From NCBI RefSeq assembly GCF_900086645.1, contig NZ_LT576451.1, positions 2,232,001 to 2,296,000 of the forward strand: a stretch of 64,000 bases of DNA, read 5' to 3'. Of this stretch, positions 1-9,818 are shown one piece after another; position 1 is the first letter of the stretch, and the number at the start of each line of letters is the position of its first letter. This DNA is from Curtobacterium sp. 9128. Lineage in GTDB: Bacteria; Actinomycetota; Actinomycetes; Actinomycetales; Microbacteriaceae. Under the pieces are notes generated by a model that worked only from the letters and a program-made list of their open reading frames with translations, had not been told where the DNA came from and made no database searches. The position numbers and the translations under genes are program-made.

Positions 1-1
1 G

Positions 2-2725
2 AACGCGTCCTACGCGAACGGCGTGCAGACGTTCTCCCAGACCAGCGGCTCGAGCAGCCGCACGGTGTCATGGACGAAGAACAGCGATGGCGACATCGTC
101 GCCTACACCGACGCGCTCGGGAAGCAGACCACCTTCGGGTACACGGACCGGGACCTGACCTCGATCACCGCACCGGAGGGCGGCGTGACCTCGTTCACCT
201 ACGACTCCGGTGACCGGGTCACCAAGATCGAACAGGCAAACACCACCGCCGGCTCGCCCGGCACCGCAGTGACTCGGCTCTCCTACGCCAGTGACACGTC
301 GACGTTGGTCGCAGACCCTCGATCGGATCAGTCCGTGCCGGTCGCCGCCGCGAAGCACACCGCGTACACGGTGAACAGCAACGGCCTCGTCGAGAAGGCA
401 GTCGACGCCGCGGGCCGGGAACAGTCGCGTGAGTACAACCCGAGCAACAACGGTGTCTCCGCAGCAACCACCGGAGTCTCCGGTTCCGCTGGCGCCTCGA
501 CCTCGACCGGCACATACGGAGCGAACAACAAGCAGTCGCTGACCCAGGTGCAGGGCGCCTCGGGGTCCTCGAGTACCTCGACGTACAGCACGGGAGCGAA
601 CGCGTACCGGCCAGCTGACTCCACCGACAGCGCCGGGAACTCGCAGCAGTACACGTACAGCGGCGTCGGGAATCAGCTGACCACGAAGAGCGGCTCCGGC
701 GACAACGCGGCGACCGCGACGCTGAAGTACGACGACGCTCTCGGCTTCGTCACCGAGGCGACAGCACCCGGCAATGACGGGAACCCGACGAAGTACACCC
801 ACGACGGGTCCACGCATCAGCTGACCACGATCACCGCCCCCACCGGGACCTCATTGGAGCCGCAGTCGTTCACGTACGACGACTTCGGCCGGACGAAGAC
901 GCAGACCGACGGCCGCGGTGACACCACCACGACCACCTACGACAACGACGACCGTCCCCTCACGATCGTGTTCAGCGATGGCACCCAGACGGTCACGAAC
1001 ACGTACGACGGCAACGGCAACCGCACTCAGCAGACCTCCGCTGGCGGAACGATCACGACCACATACGACCAGCAGAACCGGCTCATCACGACGCAGAACT
1101 CAGCAGGCGGCGGGCAGGTGCAGTACGGCTACGACCTCGCCGGCAACACCGTCTCCGTCACGGACGCGCACGGAACCGTGACCCACGACTACGACCCCGC
1201 GAACGCCCTCGCCTCGACGACGTACCCGACGAACTCGGGCACCGCGAAGCAGCTGTACCGCATCGACGACCACGGCCGCCGGACCGACACCTGGCTCGCT
1301 GCCGTCGCGAACGCTGACCCGACGAAAGACCCGACCTCATGGCAGGCCCACCAGAAGCTGACCTACGACAAGTCCGGCAAGGTCACCCAGGTGCAGGCCT
1401 GGGCCAACAGCGCCGCCCCGCAGCCCGTGGTTGACACGACCTACTGCTTCCTCGACGGGGTCGCCGTGGGTGCTGCGTGCACCGCCACGGACGGCAAGAA
1501 CGACCGTGACCAGCTGCAGTGGTCCAAGGACAACCTCACGCAACAGACGACCGACTACGACTACACGACGAAGAACAAGGACGGCTCCACCGCCACCACC
1601 ACCCGCCTGCAGAAAGCCACGCAGGCAGGCGGCGCTAAGAACACCACCTGGACATACACGTACGACGCCGCCGGCAACCGCCTCACCGCGACCGCCTCCG
1701 GCGACACGACCAGCTCGCAGACGCTCACGTTCAACCCAATCGGGCAGATCACCTCAGCTGGCTACGCCTACGACGCGACCGGCAACATGACCGCCGCGCC
1801 CGGAGCGACCTTCACCTACAACGGCGCACAGCAGCTGATCTCGTCCACGAAGGACGGGAAGAAGACCACCTACGCATACGCGGGCGCTGACATGAACCGG
1901 CTCCTGTCGCAGAGCACCGACGGCGGACCGACATACCGGTACACCTACGGCACCGGCATCACCTCCCGCGAGGTCGTCGGCACCGGAACCGCGTCAGTCG
2001 TCAGCGACCCGTCCACCGGGCAGCCACTCGACTTTCAGACCAATGACGGCGCCACCTCCATGTGGGTTCTCGACGGCATCGGCAGCCAGGCCGCCGCGAT
2101 CACCGACACCGGCAAGACCGCCTACACCACCACCTATGACCCATACGGTGCCGAGACGGTTACTGCGGGTGGCGACAGCGCTCAGTGGAAGCAGAACCCG
2201 TTCGGCTTCAAGGGCGGCGTCCGCGCCGGCGACGCCAACGGCCTCACCAAGTTCGGGATGCGCTGGCAGACCTCCACCACCGGCGGCTGGATCGAACGCG
2301 ACACCATGGACGCACCCCTCGACCCCAGTAACGCCAACCGCTACGCCTACGCAGCCGACGACCCCATCAACGGCAGCGACCCCACGGGGCGTAACTACAC
2401 TCAGAACACCGGGACATTCTGTTACTACGTCTGCTTGTCCTTGGGTTACGCAGACGATGGTTACGGACACAGGATTCCGACGCAAGGCTTTGGTCTTGGT
2501 GCTGGATTCTCGGCATCGGCCACGAGCTCCAACTCGACCGGCTCCCTCTCGGAAGGCTGGACCGGCGGATTCTCGTGCACAGCTGGAGCCGGCGGCGTCG
2601 TCACAGGAAGTGCTTCGAGCGCCAATACGAGCCCGGTGCCGACAGACTATTCTGTAGGCGCGGGGCTCGGAGCGGGAGCTGACTGCGGAGTCGACTTCAC
2701 ATACACAGGAAACCTTTTCAGATGA
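2..2725 (+). CDS. RHS/YD-repeat protein, 3' part (5' end outside window)
   Basis: The reading frame is open from the first complete codon at base 2, so the N-terminus lies upstream of the window. The protein is built of many YD-type repeats (for example TTFGYTDRDLTSITAPEGG, FTYDSGDRV, YGYDLAGNTVSVTDAHG) that in this family form a hollow beta-cage around a C-terminal passenger. The RHS core end is visible as NRYAYAADDPINGSDPTG near codon 790. After DPTG there is a variable tail of about 107 residues that is Gly/Ser rich with four Cys and resembles no toxin I recognise. RHS proteins act in secretion, contact-dependent antagonism or surface biology. It overlaps the next gene by 4 bp (ATGA), suggesting that the tail and that gene are a unit. 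The family assignment is firm; the activity of the tail is unknown. Confidence 0.93.
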   Translation, partial: NASYANGVQTFSQTSGSSSRTVSWTKNSDGDIVAYTDALGKQTTFGYTDRDLTSITAPEGGVTSFTYDSGDRVTKIEQANTTAGSPGTAVTRLSYASDTSTLVADPRSDQSVPVAAAKHTAYTVNSNGLVEKAVDAAGREQSREYNPSNNGVSAATTGVSGSAGASTSTGTYGANNKQSLTQVQGASGSSSTSTYSTGANAYRPADSTDSAGNSQQYTYSGVGNQLTTKSGSGDNAATATLKYDDALGFVTEATAPGNDGNPTKYTHDGSTHQLTTITAPTGTSLEPQSFTYDDFGRTKTQTDGRGDTTTTTYDNDDRPLTIVFSDGTQTVTNTYDGNGNRTQQTSAGGTITTTYDQQNRLITTQNSAGGGQVQYGYDLAGNTVSVTDAHGTVTHDYDPANALASTTYPTNSGTAKQLYRIDDHGRRTDTWLAAVANADPTKDPTSWQAHQKLTYDKSGKVTQVQAWANSAAPQPVVDTTYCFLDGVAVGAACTATDGKNDRDQLQWSKDNLTQQTTDYDYTTKNKDGSTATTTRLQKATQAGGAKNTTWTYTYDAAGNRLTATASGDTTSSQTLTFNPIGQITSAGYAYDATGNMTAAPGATFTYNGAQQLISSTKDGKKTTYAYAGADMNRLLSQSTDGGPTYRYTYGTGITSREVVGTGTASVVSDPSTGQPLDFQTNDGATSMWVLDGIGSQAAAITDTGKTAYTTTYDPYGAETVTAGGDSAQWKQNPFGFKGGVRAGDANGLTKFGMRWQTSTTGGWIERDTMDAPLDPSNANRYAYAADDPINGSDPTGRNYTQNTGTFCYYVCLSLGYADDGYGHRIPTQGFGLGAGFSASATSSNSTGSLSEGWTGGFSCTAGAGGVVTGSASSANTSPVPTDYSVGAGLGAGADCGVDFTYTGNLFR

Positions 2726-2943
2726 TATTTCTCATTGTCGGGATCGTCGGTATCGCCCTTGGTATTGCGCTGATCGTTTTCCGGAACGCCGCCGCTGCTC
2801 ATGCAGAGAGGCAGATGTCAAAGGCCATATCGAGTGAGTATCGCCCGGCATATGCTCCGTGGTTCATTGTGGTGATCGGTGGCGGAATGGTGTTCATTGG
2901 GGGATACTTCGTCACGGCTACGCTCGTGAGTTTGTTAAGCTGA
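2722..2943 (+). CDS. Small two-helix membrane protein after RHS gene (immunity candidate)
   Basis: A 73-residue protein starts in an ATGA overlap with the RHS stop codon, so it is probably translationally coupled. It has two hydrophobic segments, residues 2-21 (IFLIVGIVGIALGIALIVF) and about 47-72 (APWFIVVIGGGMVFIGGYF), joined by a polar loop. No family is recognised. Position directly behind a polymorphic RHS tail is where cognate immunity or accessory genes usually lie, so an immunity role is a reasonable inference without direct evidence. Base composition is visibly lower in GC than in the flanking housekeeping genes, which fits horizontal acquisition of the RHS tail and this gene together. 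Confidence 0.75.
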   Translation: MIFLIVGIVGIALGIALIVFRNAAAAHAERQMSKAISSEYRPAYAPWFIVVIGGGMVFIGGYFVTATLVSLLS

Positions 2944-3516
2944 CAGCGCATCAAGCGTCGCGGAAATCCACTTTGCTGGCTGTTCAGCAGGTACAACAGG
3001 AACGAAGAGGCCCACCCCTGCGGGGTGGGCCTCTTGCTGTCAGTCAGCTACGCCGACGAACTGCGCCTTGGCATCATGCGGTTCCCCCCCTGCTGATACG
3101 CTCCCGGGAAGCGCCGTTATCGGGATTGGAGCGGTGGCGGCGTGGTCATCAGCGAGACGCCCGGCCCCGCAGGGTTCGCGACGCTCGGTCGTGCGTTCGT
3201 CGCTGTGCATCAAAGCGGCTCACCGCGAACCGCGTCGGGGTGGCAGCCTGAATGTGCGCTGCAGCCGTTCTGGCAGGCGAAGGCAGCGTAGACAGCGTCA
3301 TCGTCCGCGTTCTCGGCCTCCGGTTCGGCGCCGCAACCGAATAACGAAAGCCCGATTGTTCCGTGAGCGTGGTTTCCGCGCGCACCACCAGTTTTTTTGG
3401 GGGGCATCGGTGCCGCTGAGTTGGCACTTGCCGCATAGACGGACAGCCAGGTCTGTCACCCTCAATGATGTTCAAAAGAATCGCTTTGTGGCTCCAAGAC
3501 CCCGCGGAAGACTGAC
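2944..3516. other. Non-coding or degraded stretch between RHS unit and gene fragments
   Basis: Apart from the hairpin at 3005-3035 I see no convincing gene. Base composition is mixed, with runs such as a T7G6 tract near 3391-3403 and an AT-richer stretch at 3455-3490. On the minus strand a short frame around 3210-3370 contains a lipobox-like LSLFGC followed by an acidic segment, which may be the relic of a small lipoprotein, but it lacks a good start and is too short to call. This is typical debris downstream of RHS loci. Confidence 0.5.
3005..3035 (+). terminator. Strong hairpin terminator after the RHS unit
   Basis: A perfect 14-bp stem (AAGAGGCCCACCCC / GGGGTGGGCCTCTT) closes a 3-nt loop (TGC), followed by CTTGCTGT. 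It lies about 60 bp after the small membrane gene and is the natural end of the RHS transcript. The left arm begins with A and the right arm ends in T, so it could also work on the other strand. Confidence 0.85.
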
Positions 3517-3681
3517 ATGAATGAACCCTCTGAGCGCTACGAGCCGCCAGCCACCGAGCCGTTCAACTCGCTAGCAATTGCCGGATTCGTTATGGCCGCA
3601 GTTCGAAAAGGACGGGGAACTCAGCGCCCGACGAGACTGACCGAACCTCCAAGACCCCCGCGCAGGCCGCCCCCGACCTAG
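3517..3681 (+). pseudogene. Fragment of a DUF4190-like membrane protein N-terminus
   Basis: The first residues, MNEPSERYEPPATEPFNSLA followed by IAGFVMAA, match the usual start of actinobacterial DUF4190-type small membrane proteins (a proline-rich head and then N-x-LAIxGFVxA). After about codon 28 the expected transmembrane helices are replaced by an unrelated Arg/Pro-rich frame that stops at 3679-3681. The break at about 3600 coincides with the upstream edge of the next fragment, so this looks like a recombination joint rather than a simple point mutation. Confidence 0.5.
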
Positions 3682-4256
3682 ACGCACTACCGATCGACTG
3701 GCGGATCCTCACCAGGACCCTGAGCGGCGAAATTGCGACCTCTGTCGCCCTCGAGGCGATCGATGACGCCCTGCGCCGACTGGGGGAACTCGGACCGGCC
3801 GACATTCGGAAGGCGTTCGTCGCCGGCGCCGAAGGCACCTGGTGGGTGATGGCGCTCGACGAGCAGCTCCGGGGTCGGCTGCGCACCAACGGGACTCACT
3901 ACTCGAAAGCGTACGAGCGCGCACGCGACAACGACCCCGACGGCCGGTACGTGCTCGGATTCAGCTGGGCCCGCGATCGGCGCACCCACCAGCTGCCGTT
4001 CTCGACCGGCCTCGACGAGACACCGTTCTTCGCCGAAGGGTCCGAGTCGGCCGTCCTCACGATCGGCAAGGAGCTCGTCTGGCTGCCGGCCGGGCAGATG
4101 CGTGCGGGCGATCCGCGTCACGAGCATCCGCGGAGGAAGGAAGCCCACGAGAACTCCCTGGCGGGGGAGTCCTTGACTCACACGCTCGCTCGAGCGTCGG
4201 CGTGGTTCCGCTTGGCGGCAGGGCGCGGGACCCAGCTCGGTACCCGAGGGTGCTGA
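3606..4256 (+). pseudogene. Unidentified coding remnant without clear start
   Basis: The frame is open from 3534 to the stop at 4254-4256, and codon usage looks coding from about 3660. It reads through DALPIDWRILTRTLSGEIA and later VLTIGKELVWLPAGQ. No start codon with a plausible upstream signal precedes the coding-like part; the nearest are GTG 3843 and ATG 3846, well inside it. The last 50 or so residues are Arg/His rich and look like a shifted frame. I do not recognise the family. The best reading is an internal gene piece joined to the DUF4190-like fragment, but a short genuine protein starting at 3846 (136 residues) cannot be excluded. Confidence 0.4.
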
Positions 4257-4386
4257 TCGAGCGGTCCTCAGGCAGCGCTGCACCGTCAGCAATCGGAGAG
4301 TCCTGCTCAGCGAGCATCCGCCGCAGCCGTTCAGGGCCGAAACCCGCACAACCACTGGTCTGCGCTGCTTCGGTCCCTGGCGGCTC

Positions 4387-4435
4387 GAACGATCACACCG
4401 TGGATGTCGTGGGTTCGATCCCGGCGGGGCCCACC
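4387..4435 (+). other. tRNA 3'-half-like fragment (possible attachment-site remnant)
   Basis: The segment has the T-arm-like GTGGGTTCGATCCCGGC followed by GGGGCCC-ACC, like the end of an acceptor stem plus ACC. The T-stem would contain one mismatch. Upstream, TCACACCGTGG resembles the right half of an anticodon arm with CAC, so a Val-type tRNA is possible. No matching acceptor 5' strand (GGGCCCC) is found in the preceding ~90 bp, so the tRNA is not complete. Partial tRNA 3' ends of this kind are left by integrated elements. The last codons of the acyl-CoA ligase on the minus strand run through it, giving the GPAGIEPTTSTV tail, a sequence characteristic of open frames read antisense through tRNA ends. 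Confidence 0.5.
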
Positions 4436-6036
4436 GTGCTCGTCTGCTCCGTGCTCGACCCGAACCGGTCGACGAGCTCCCGCTTCAACACTTTCCCGCT
4501 CGGACCGAGGGGCAGCGCGTCGAGGACGTGCACGGCACGCGGGTACTTGTACGCCGCGATCTCGCCGGCGACGAAGTCGATGAGTTCCTCCGGCGTCGCG
4601 GTGGCTCCGGAACGCAGCACCACGGCGGCCTCGATCTCCTGCCCGTGCAGCTCGTGGGGGACGCCGAACACCGCGGCCATCGTGACGTCGGGGTGGGTGG
4701 CGAGGACCTCTTCCACCTGCCGCGGGTACACGTTGTAGCCGTTCCGGATGATCATGTCCTTCGTCCGGTCGACGATCGTCAGGTAGCCGTCGTCGTCCTT
4801 CGTCCCGAGGTCTCCGGTCCGGAACCAGCCGTCGACGATCGCCGCTGCGGTGTCCTCCGGCCGGTCGAGGTACCCGTTCATCAGGTTGTGTCCGCGGATG
4901 ACGAGTTCGCCGATCGAGCCGTGTGGCAGGAGCACGATCGCGTCGTGCACCTCGGGGTCGGCGATCTCGACGTCGACTCCCCACACCGGGGTCCCGATGG
5001 TGCCGGGCCGCGGTGGGACGCCGACGTGGTTGAACGTCGCGACCGGGGAGGTCTCGGTGAGGCCGTACCCCTCGTGGATGGGGGCGTCGTACACCTTCTC
5101 GAAGCGCTCCAGGACGGCCAACGGCAGCGAGGCGCCGCCGGAGATCGCGTAGCGCAGGTGTGGGCGCGCTTCGGAGCGGGTGGCGGCGTCGAGCAGGGCG
5201 ATGTACATCGTCGGGACGCCCATGAAGACCTCGCAGCCGTACTCGACCATCGCGGCGAGGGCGGAGTCGCCGTCGAACTTCGGCAGCATGACGATCGTCG
5301 CCCCCACCCGGAAGCCGGTGTTCATCGTGCACGTCTGTCCGAACGTGTGGAACAGCGGCAGTGCCCCCAGCAGGACGTCGCCGCGGTGCATGTCGAACGT
5401 CGTCATCAGGTTCGTGTTGGCCTGCTCGAGCAGGGAGAAGTGCGATCCCTCCGCGCCCTTCGGCTTCCCGGTGGTCCCGCTCGTGTACAGGATCGTCGCC
5501 GTGTCGAACGGGTCCCGCGGCGTGTAGGTGCTGAGCGGCTCGCTCGACGACGCCAGGCCCTCCAGCCGGTCGTGGACCGGAGCCCCGTCGTCGGACGCCG
5601 GCGGTGCGAGGACCGTCAGGACGTCGACGCCGGCGAGTTCCGCACCGGGTGCGCCCTCGCCGAGCAGCGGGGCCGCGCACACCAGCAGCGTCGCGCCGCT
5701 GTCCCGGAGGATGTACTCGATCTCGTGCCGCTTGAGCAACGCGTGCACGGGGACGGCGACCGCTCCGAGGGCGAGGGTGGCGTAGTAGACGCGGGGGAAG
5801 TCCTCGACGTTCGGGACGAGCATCGCGACCCGCGATCCCTCGCCCACGCCTCGGTCGCGGAGTGCCCCGGCGTAGGCGAGCGTCTGTGACCAGAGCTCGG
5901 CGTACGTCGTGCGGCGGTCGCCGACGATGACCGCGACGTCGTCGGGGTACCGCGCGGCGGACTCGGCGAGGATCGCGGCGACCGACGCGGTCGCCCGGGT
6001 CGGTCGGGCGACGGGTGCGGTGTGGTTGGTGGTCAT
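4393..6036 (-). CDS. Long-chain fatty-acid--CoA ligase / AMP-dependent acyl-CoA synthetase
   Basis: This 547-residue enzyme of the ANL superfamily activates a carboxylic acid as acyl-AMP and then transfers it to CoA. The P-loop-like YTSGTTGKPKG is at residues 184-194. GYGLTETSP follows in the middle, and GWFRTGDLG and DRTKDMIIRNGYNVYP mark the hinge to the C-terminal domain. The catalytic lysine sits in GPSGKVLKREL near the end. Start ATG 6036 has GGAGGA a few bases upstream. The final ~12 codons are antisense to the tRNA-like fragment, so the natural C-terminus was probably altered there without harming the catalytic core. Chain-length preference cannot be told. It is monocistronic and divergent from the SDR at 6204. 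Confidence 0.92.
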   Translation of the reverse strand: MTTNHTAPVARPTRATASVAAILAESAARYPDDVAVIVGDRRTTYAELWSQTLAYAGALRDRGVGEGSRVAMLVPNVEDFPRVYYATLALGAVAVPVHALLKRHEIEYILRDSGATLLVCAAPLLGEGAPGAELAGVDVLTVLAPPASDDGAPVHDRLEGLASSSEPLSTYTPRDPFDTATILYTSGTTGKPKGAEGSHFSLLEQANTNLMTTFDMHRGDVLLGALPLFHTFGQTCTMNTGFRVGATIVMLPKFDGDSALAAMVEYGCEVFMGVPTMYIALLDAATRSEARPHLRYAISGGASLPLAVLERFEKVYDAPIHEGYGLTETSPVATFNHVGVPPRPGTIGTPVWGVDVEIADPEVHDAIVLLPHGSIGELVIRGHNLMNGYLDRPEDTAAAIVDGWFRTGDLGTKDDDGYLTIVDRTKDMIIRNGYNVYPRQVEEVLATHPDVTMAAVFGVPHELHGQEIEAAVVLRSGATATPEELIDFVAGEIAAYKYPRAVHVLDALPLGPSGKVLKRELVDRFGSSTEQTSTVGPAGIEPTTSTV

Positions 6037-6203
6037 GCGGTCCTCCGGCGACGTCGACGAGTGAGGTTCCCCGATCCTACGGTTCTTGTTCGGAGCGGTT
6101 GTCGAGCGCGACGGGGATGGGTACGGTGATGGGCATGCAGTGCCGCTGAACCGTCTTCGATTCCCATCTGTGCGCCGATCCGGCGCGGTTCGAGAGGTTC
6201 ACC

Positions 6204-7070
6204 ATGTCCGCACACCTGCCCCTGCACGGCAAGACCGCCCTCGTCACCGGTGTCTCCCGACGCCGCGGCATCGGGTTCGCCGTCGCGACGAAGCTCGCCT
6301 CGCTCGGCGCGAGCATCGTCATCCACCACCACCGTCCGCACGACCTCGACCTGCCGTGGGGTGGCGACGACCTCGACGCCGTCCGCGACGGGATCCGCGC
6401 CCACCTGACCGAGGGTGCACGCTTCGCCGATGTCGCCGCGGACCTGTCGGACCCGTCGACGATCGCCGGTGTGATCGACACGGCCGAAGAGCTCGCAGGC
6501 GGGCTCGACGTCCTGGTGTGCAACCACGCCAAGAGCGGGGACGACGGCAGCATCCTCGACATGACCCCGGAACGGCTCAGCGCGTTCTGGGAGGTGAACA
6601 CCCGGGCGACGATGCTGCTCACCGCCGAGTTCGCCCGCCGTCGGGCTCCGCAGACCGAGGAGCAGCGGCGTCCTGGTGACCGGATCACCGGCAACGGCCC
6701 GTACGCCGAGCCGCAGGGTCACGTGTTCTGGATGACGTCCGGGCAGATCCACGGCGCCATGCGCGGCGAGGTCGCCTACGCCGCGAGCAAGGCAGCGCTG
6801 GCGGGGGTCACCGCTACCGTCGCCGCCGACCTGCTGGAGCTCGGGATCGTCCTCAACACGGTCAACCCCGGTCCGGTGAACACCGGGTACATGGACCCGG
6901 AGACGACGGACCGCTCGCTCGAGGGTCTGGACGAGTACCTGGCGAGCACGCCCTTCGGTCGGGTCGGACGGCCGGAGGACCCGGCTGAGCTCATCGCGTG
7001 GCTGTCGACGTCGGCCGGGGGCTGGGTCGTCGGGCAGGTGCTGACGAGCGACGGCGGGTTCTCGCTCTGA
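6204..7070 (+). CDS. SDR family oxidoreductase (FabG-like)
   Basis: A 288-residue short-chain dehydrogenase. The cofactor motif is TGVSRRRGIG near residue 14, the active-site Tyr/Lys pair lies in YAASKAAL at about residue 192, and the C-terminus ends GQVLTSDGGFSL as in 3-oxoacyl-ACP-reductase-like members. An insertion after the first strand (HHHRPHDLDLPWGGDDLD) is unusual and resembles Rossmann members that act on bulky or unknown substrates. It shares the intergenic space at 6037-6203 with the acyl-CoA ligase, so a role in the same lipid or acid metabolism is possible. Substrate unknown. Confidence 0.88.
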   Translation: MSAHLPLHGKTALVTGVSRRRGIGFAVATKLASLGASIVIHHHRPHDLDLPWGGDDLDAVRDGIRAHLTEGARFADVAADLSDPSTIAGVIDTAEELAGGLDVLVCNHAKSGDDGSILDMTPERLSAFWEVNTRATMLLTAEFARRRAPQTEEQRRPGDRITGNGPYAEPQGHVFWMTSGQIHGAMRGEVAYAASKAALAGVTATVAADLLELGIVLNTVNPGPVNTGYMDPETTDRSLEGLDEYLASTPFGRVGRPEDPAELIAWLSTSAGGWVVGQVLTSDGGFSL

Positions 7071-7108
7071 CCGCGGAGCCCCAGGTCGTCGGCCGTAGAG
7101 TCGACCGC

Positions 7109-7948
7109 GTGCACGTCGTCATCGCCGGCTGCGGCGACCTCGGGACCGCCGCCGGACTCCGCTTCCACCAGGTAGGTCACAACGTGGTCGGCCTGCGCCG
7201 CAGCCCCGAACTGCTCCCGACGTGGATCGAGGGACGCGCCGTCGACCTGCGGCACGACGCACCGGTCATCAGCGCCGACACCGGAGTCGTGGTCGTCGCA
7301 CTCGCCGCTGGCAGCAGGGACACCGAGACGTACCGCGCGACCTACGTCGACGGACTCCGGCACGTGCTCGACGCCGTCGACGCGTCCGGCTCCTCGCCAC
7401 GCGTCGTCGTCGTGTCCTCCACTGCGGTGTACGGCGGCGACGGCATCGTGACCGAGGACATCCCGGCCACTGGAGGCACCGAGACCACCGACGTCCTGCT
7501 CGAGGCAGAGGACATGCTCCGCGAGCGGGCGCCCGGCGCGACGCTCGTCCGCCTGTCCGGGATCTACGGGCCCGGGCGCACCCGGTTGATCGACCAGGTG
7601 CGATCGGGCAGGGCGACCGTCGTCCCGGAACCGGGGCGCTCGCCGATGACGAACCGGATCCACCGCGACGACGCTGCAGCGGCGCTGGTGCACCTCGCGA
7701 CGCTCGACGCCGCACCGCCACTAGTCATCGGCACGGACGACGAGCCCGTCCGCCGCGACGAGGTGCTGCGGTTCCTCGCCGCTGAGCTCGGTGCCGGACC
7801 CCTGCCCGAGGCGTCCGCCGACGTCCCGGTGACCGACAAGCGCCTGTCGAACGCGCTCCTGAAGTCCTCCGGGTTCTCGTTCCGGTACCCGACCTACCGC
7901 GAGGGGTACCGCGCCGTCATCGCCGGCGACGGCATCCGGTACGCCTGA
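7109..7948 (+). CDS. YeeZ-like NAD(P)-dependent epimerase/dehydratase family protein
   Basis: A 279-residue extended-SDR Rossmann protein. The dinucleotide motif is AGCGDLGTAAG at residues 6-16, the central VVVSSTAVYG contains the Ser and Tyr of the family, and LSGIYGPGR and NRIHRDD follow as in E. coli YeeZ. The start is set at GTG 7109, because VHVVIAGCGDLG is the proper N-terminus and TAGAGT (7096-7101) lies exactly 7 nt upstream, a leaderless arrangement seen repeatedly here. An upstream extension to 6998 would overlap the SDR gene and is unlikely. Members are annotated as epimerases, but their substrate is not established. Confidence 0.85.
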   Translation: MHVVIAGCGDLGTAAGLRFHQVGHNVVGLRRSPELLPTWIEGRAVDLRHDAPVISADTGVVVVALAAGSRDTETYRATYVDGLRHVLDAVDASGSSPRVVVVSSTAVYGGDGIVTEDIPATGGTETTDVLLEAEDMLRERAPGATLVRLSGIYGPGRTRLIDQVRSGRATVVPEPGRSPMTNRIHRDDAAAALVHLATLDAAPPLVIGTDDEPVRRDEVLRFLAAELGAGPLPEASADVPVTDKRLSNALLKSSGFSFRYPTYREGYRAVIAGDGIRYA

Positions 7949-7978
7949 GCGGCGGGTAGCGGATCAGCCGGTCTCGGA

Positions 7979-9701
<1,723 letters not shown>

Positions 9702-9730
9702 GGCCCGAATCTACCCGATGTGGGCAATTT

Positions 9731-9746
9731 CTCAACGCGTGTTGAG
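9731..9746. promoter_or_regulatory. Candidate TetR operator between 9093-9701 and 9819-11558
   Basis: CTCAAC-GCGT-GTTGAG is a perfect 6-bp inverted repeat with a 4-bp spacer. It lies 30 bp from the TetR start and 73 bp from the hydrolase start, in a short AT-richer island, and is the only such palindrome in this divergent region. Confidence 0.6.
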
Positions 9747-9818
9747 TTCTGGTGGAGATCGACGTACGCTCGGCCCGACGACGAGCCCGCGAAGGACTCC
9801 AGGACGAAGGAGCACACG

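Noticed and set aside
3210-3407. Small minus-strand lipoprotein (LSLFGC motif)
   Set aside because: Too short, no hydrophobic leader of normal length and no ribosome site; kept only as a possible relic.
4334-4433. Complete tRNA gene ending at the T-arm-like sequence
   Set aside because: No matching 5' acceptor strand or D-arm at normal distance; only the 3' part can be supported.
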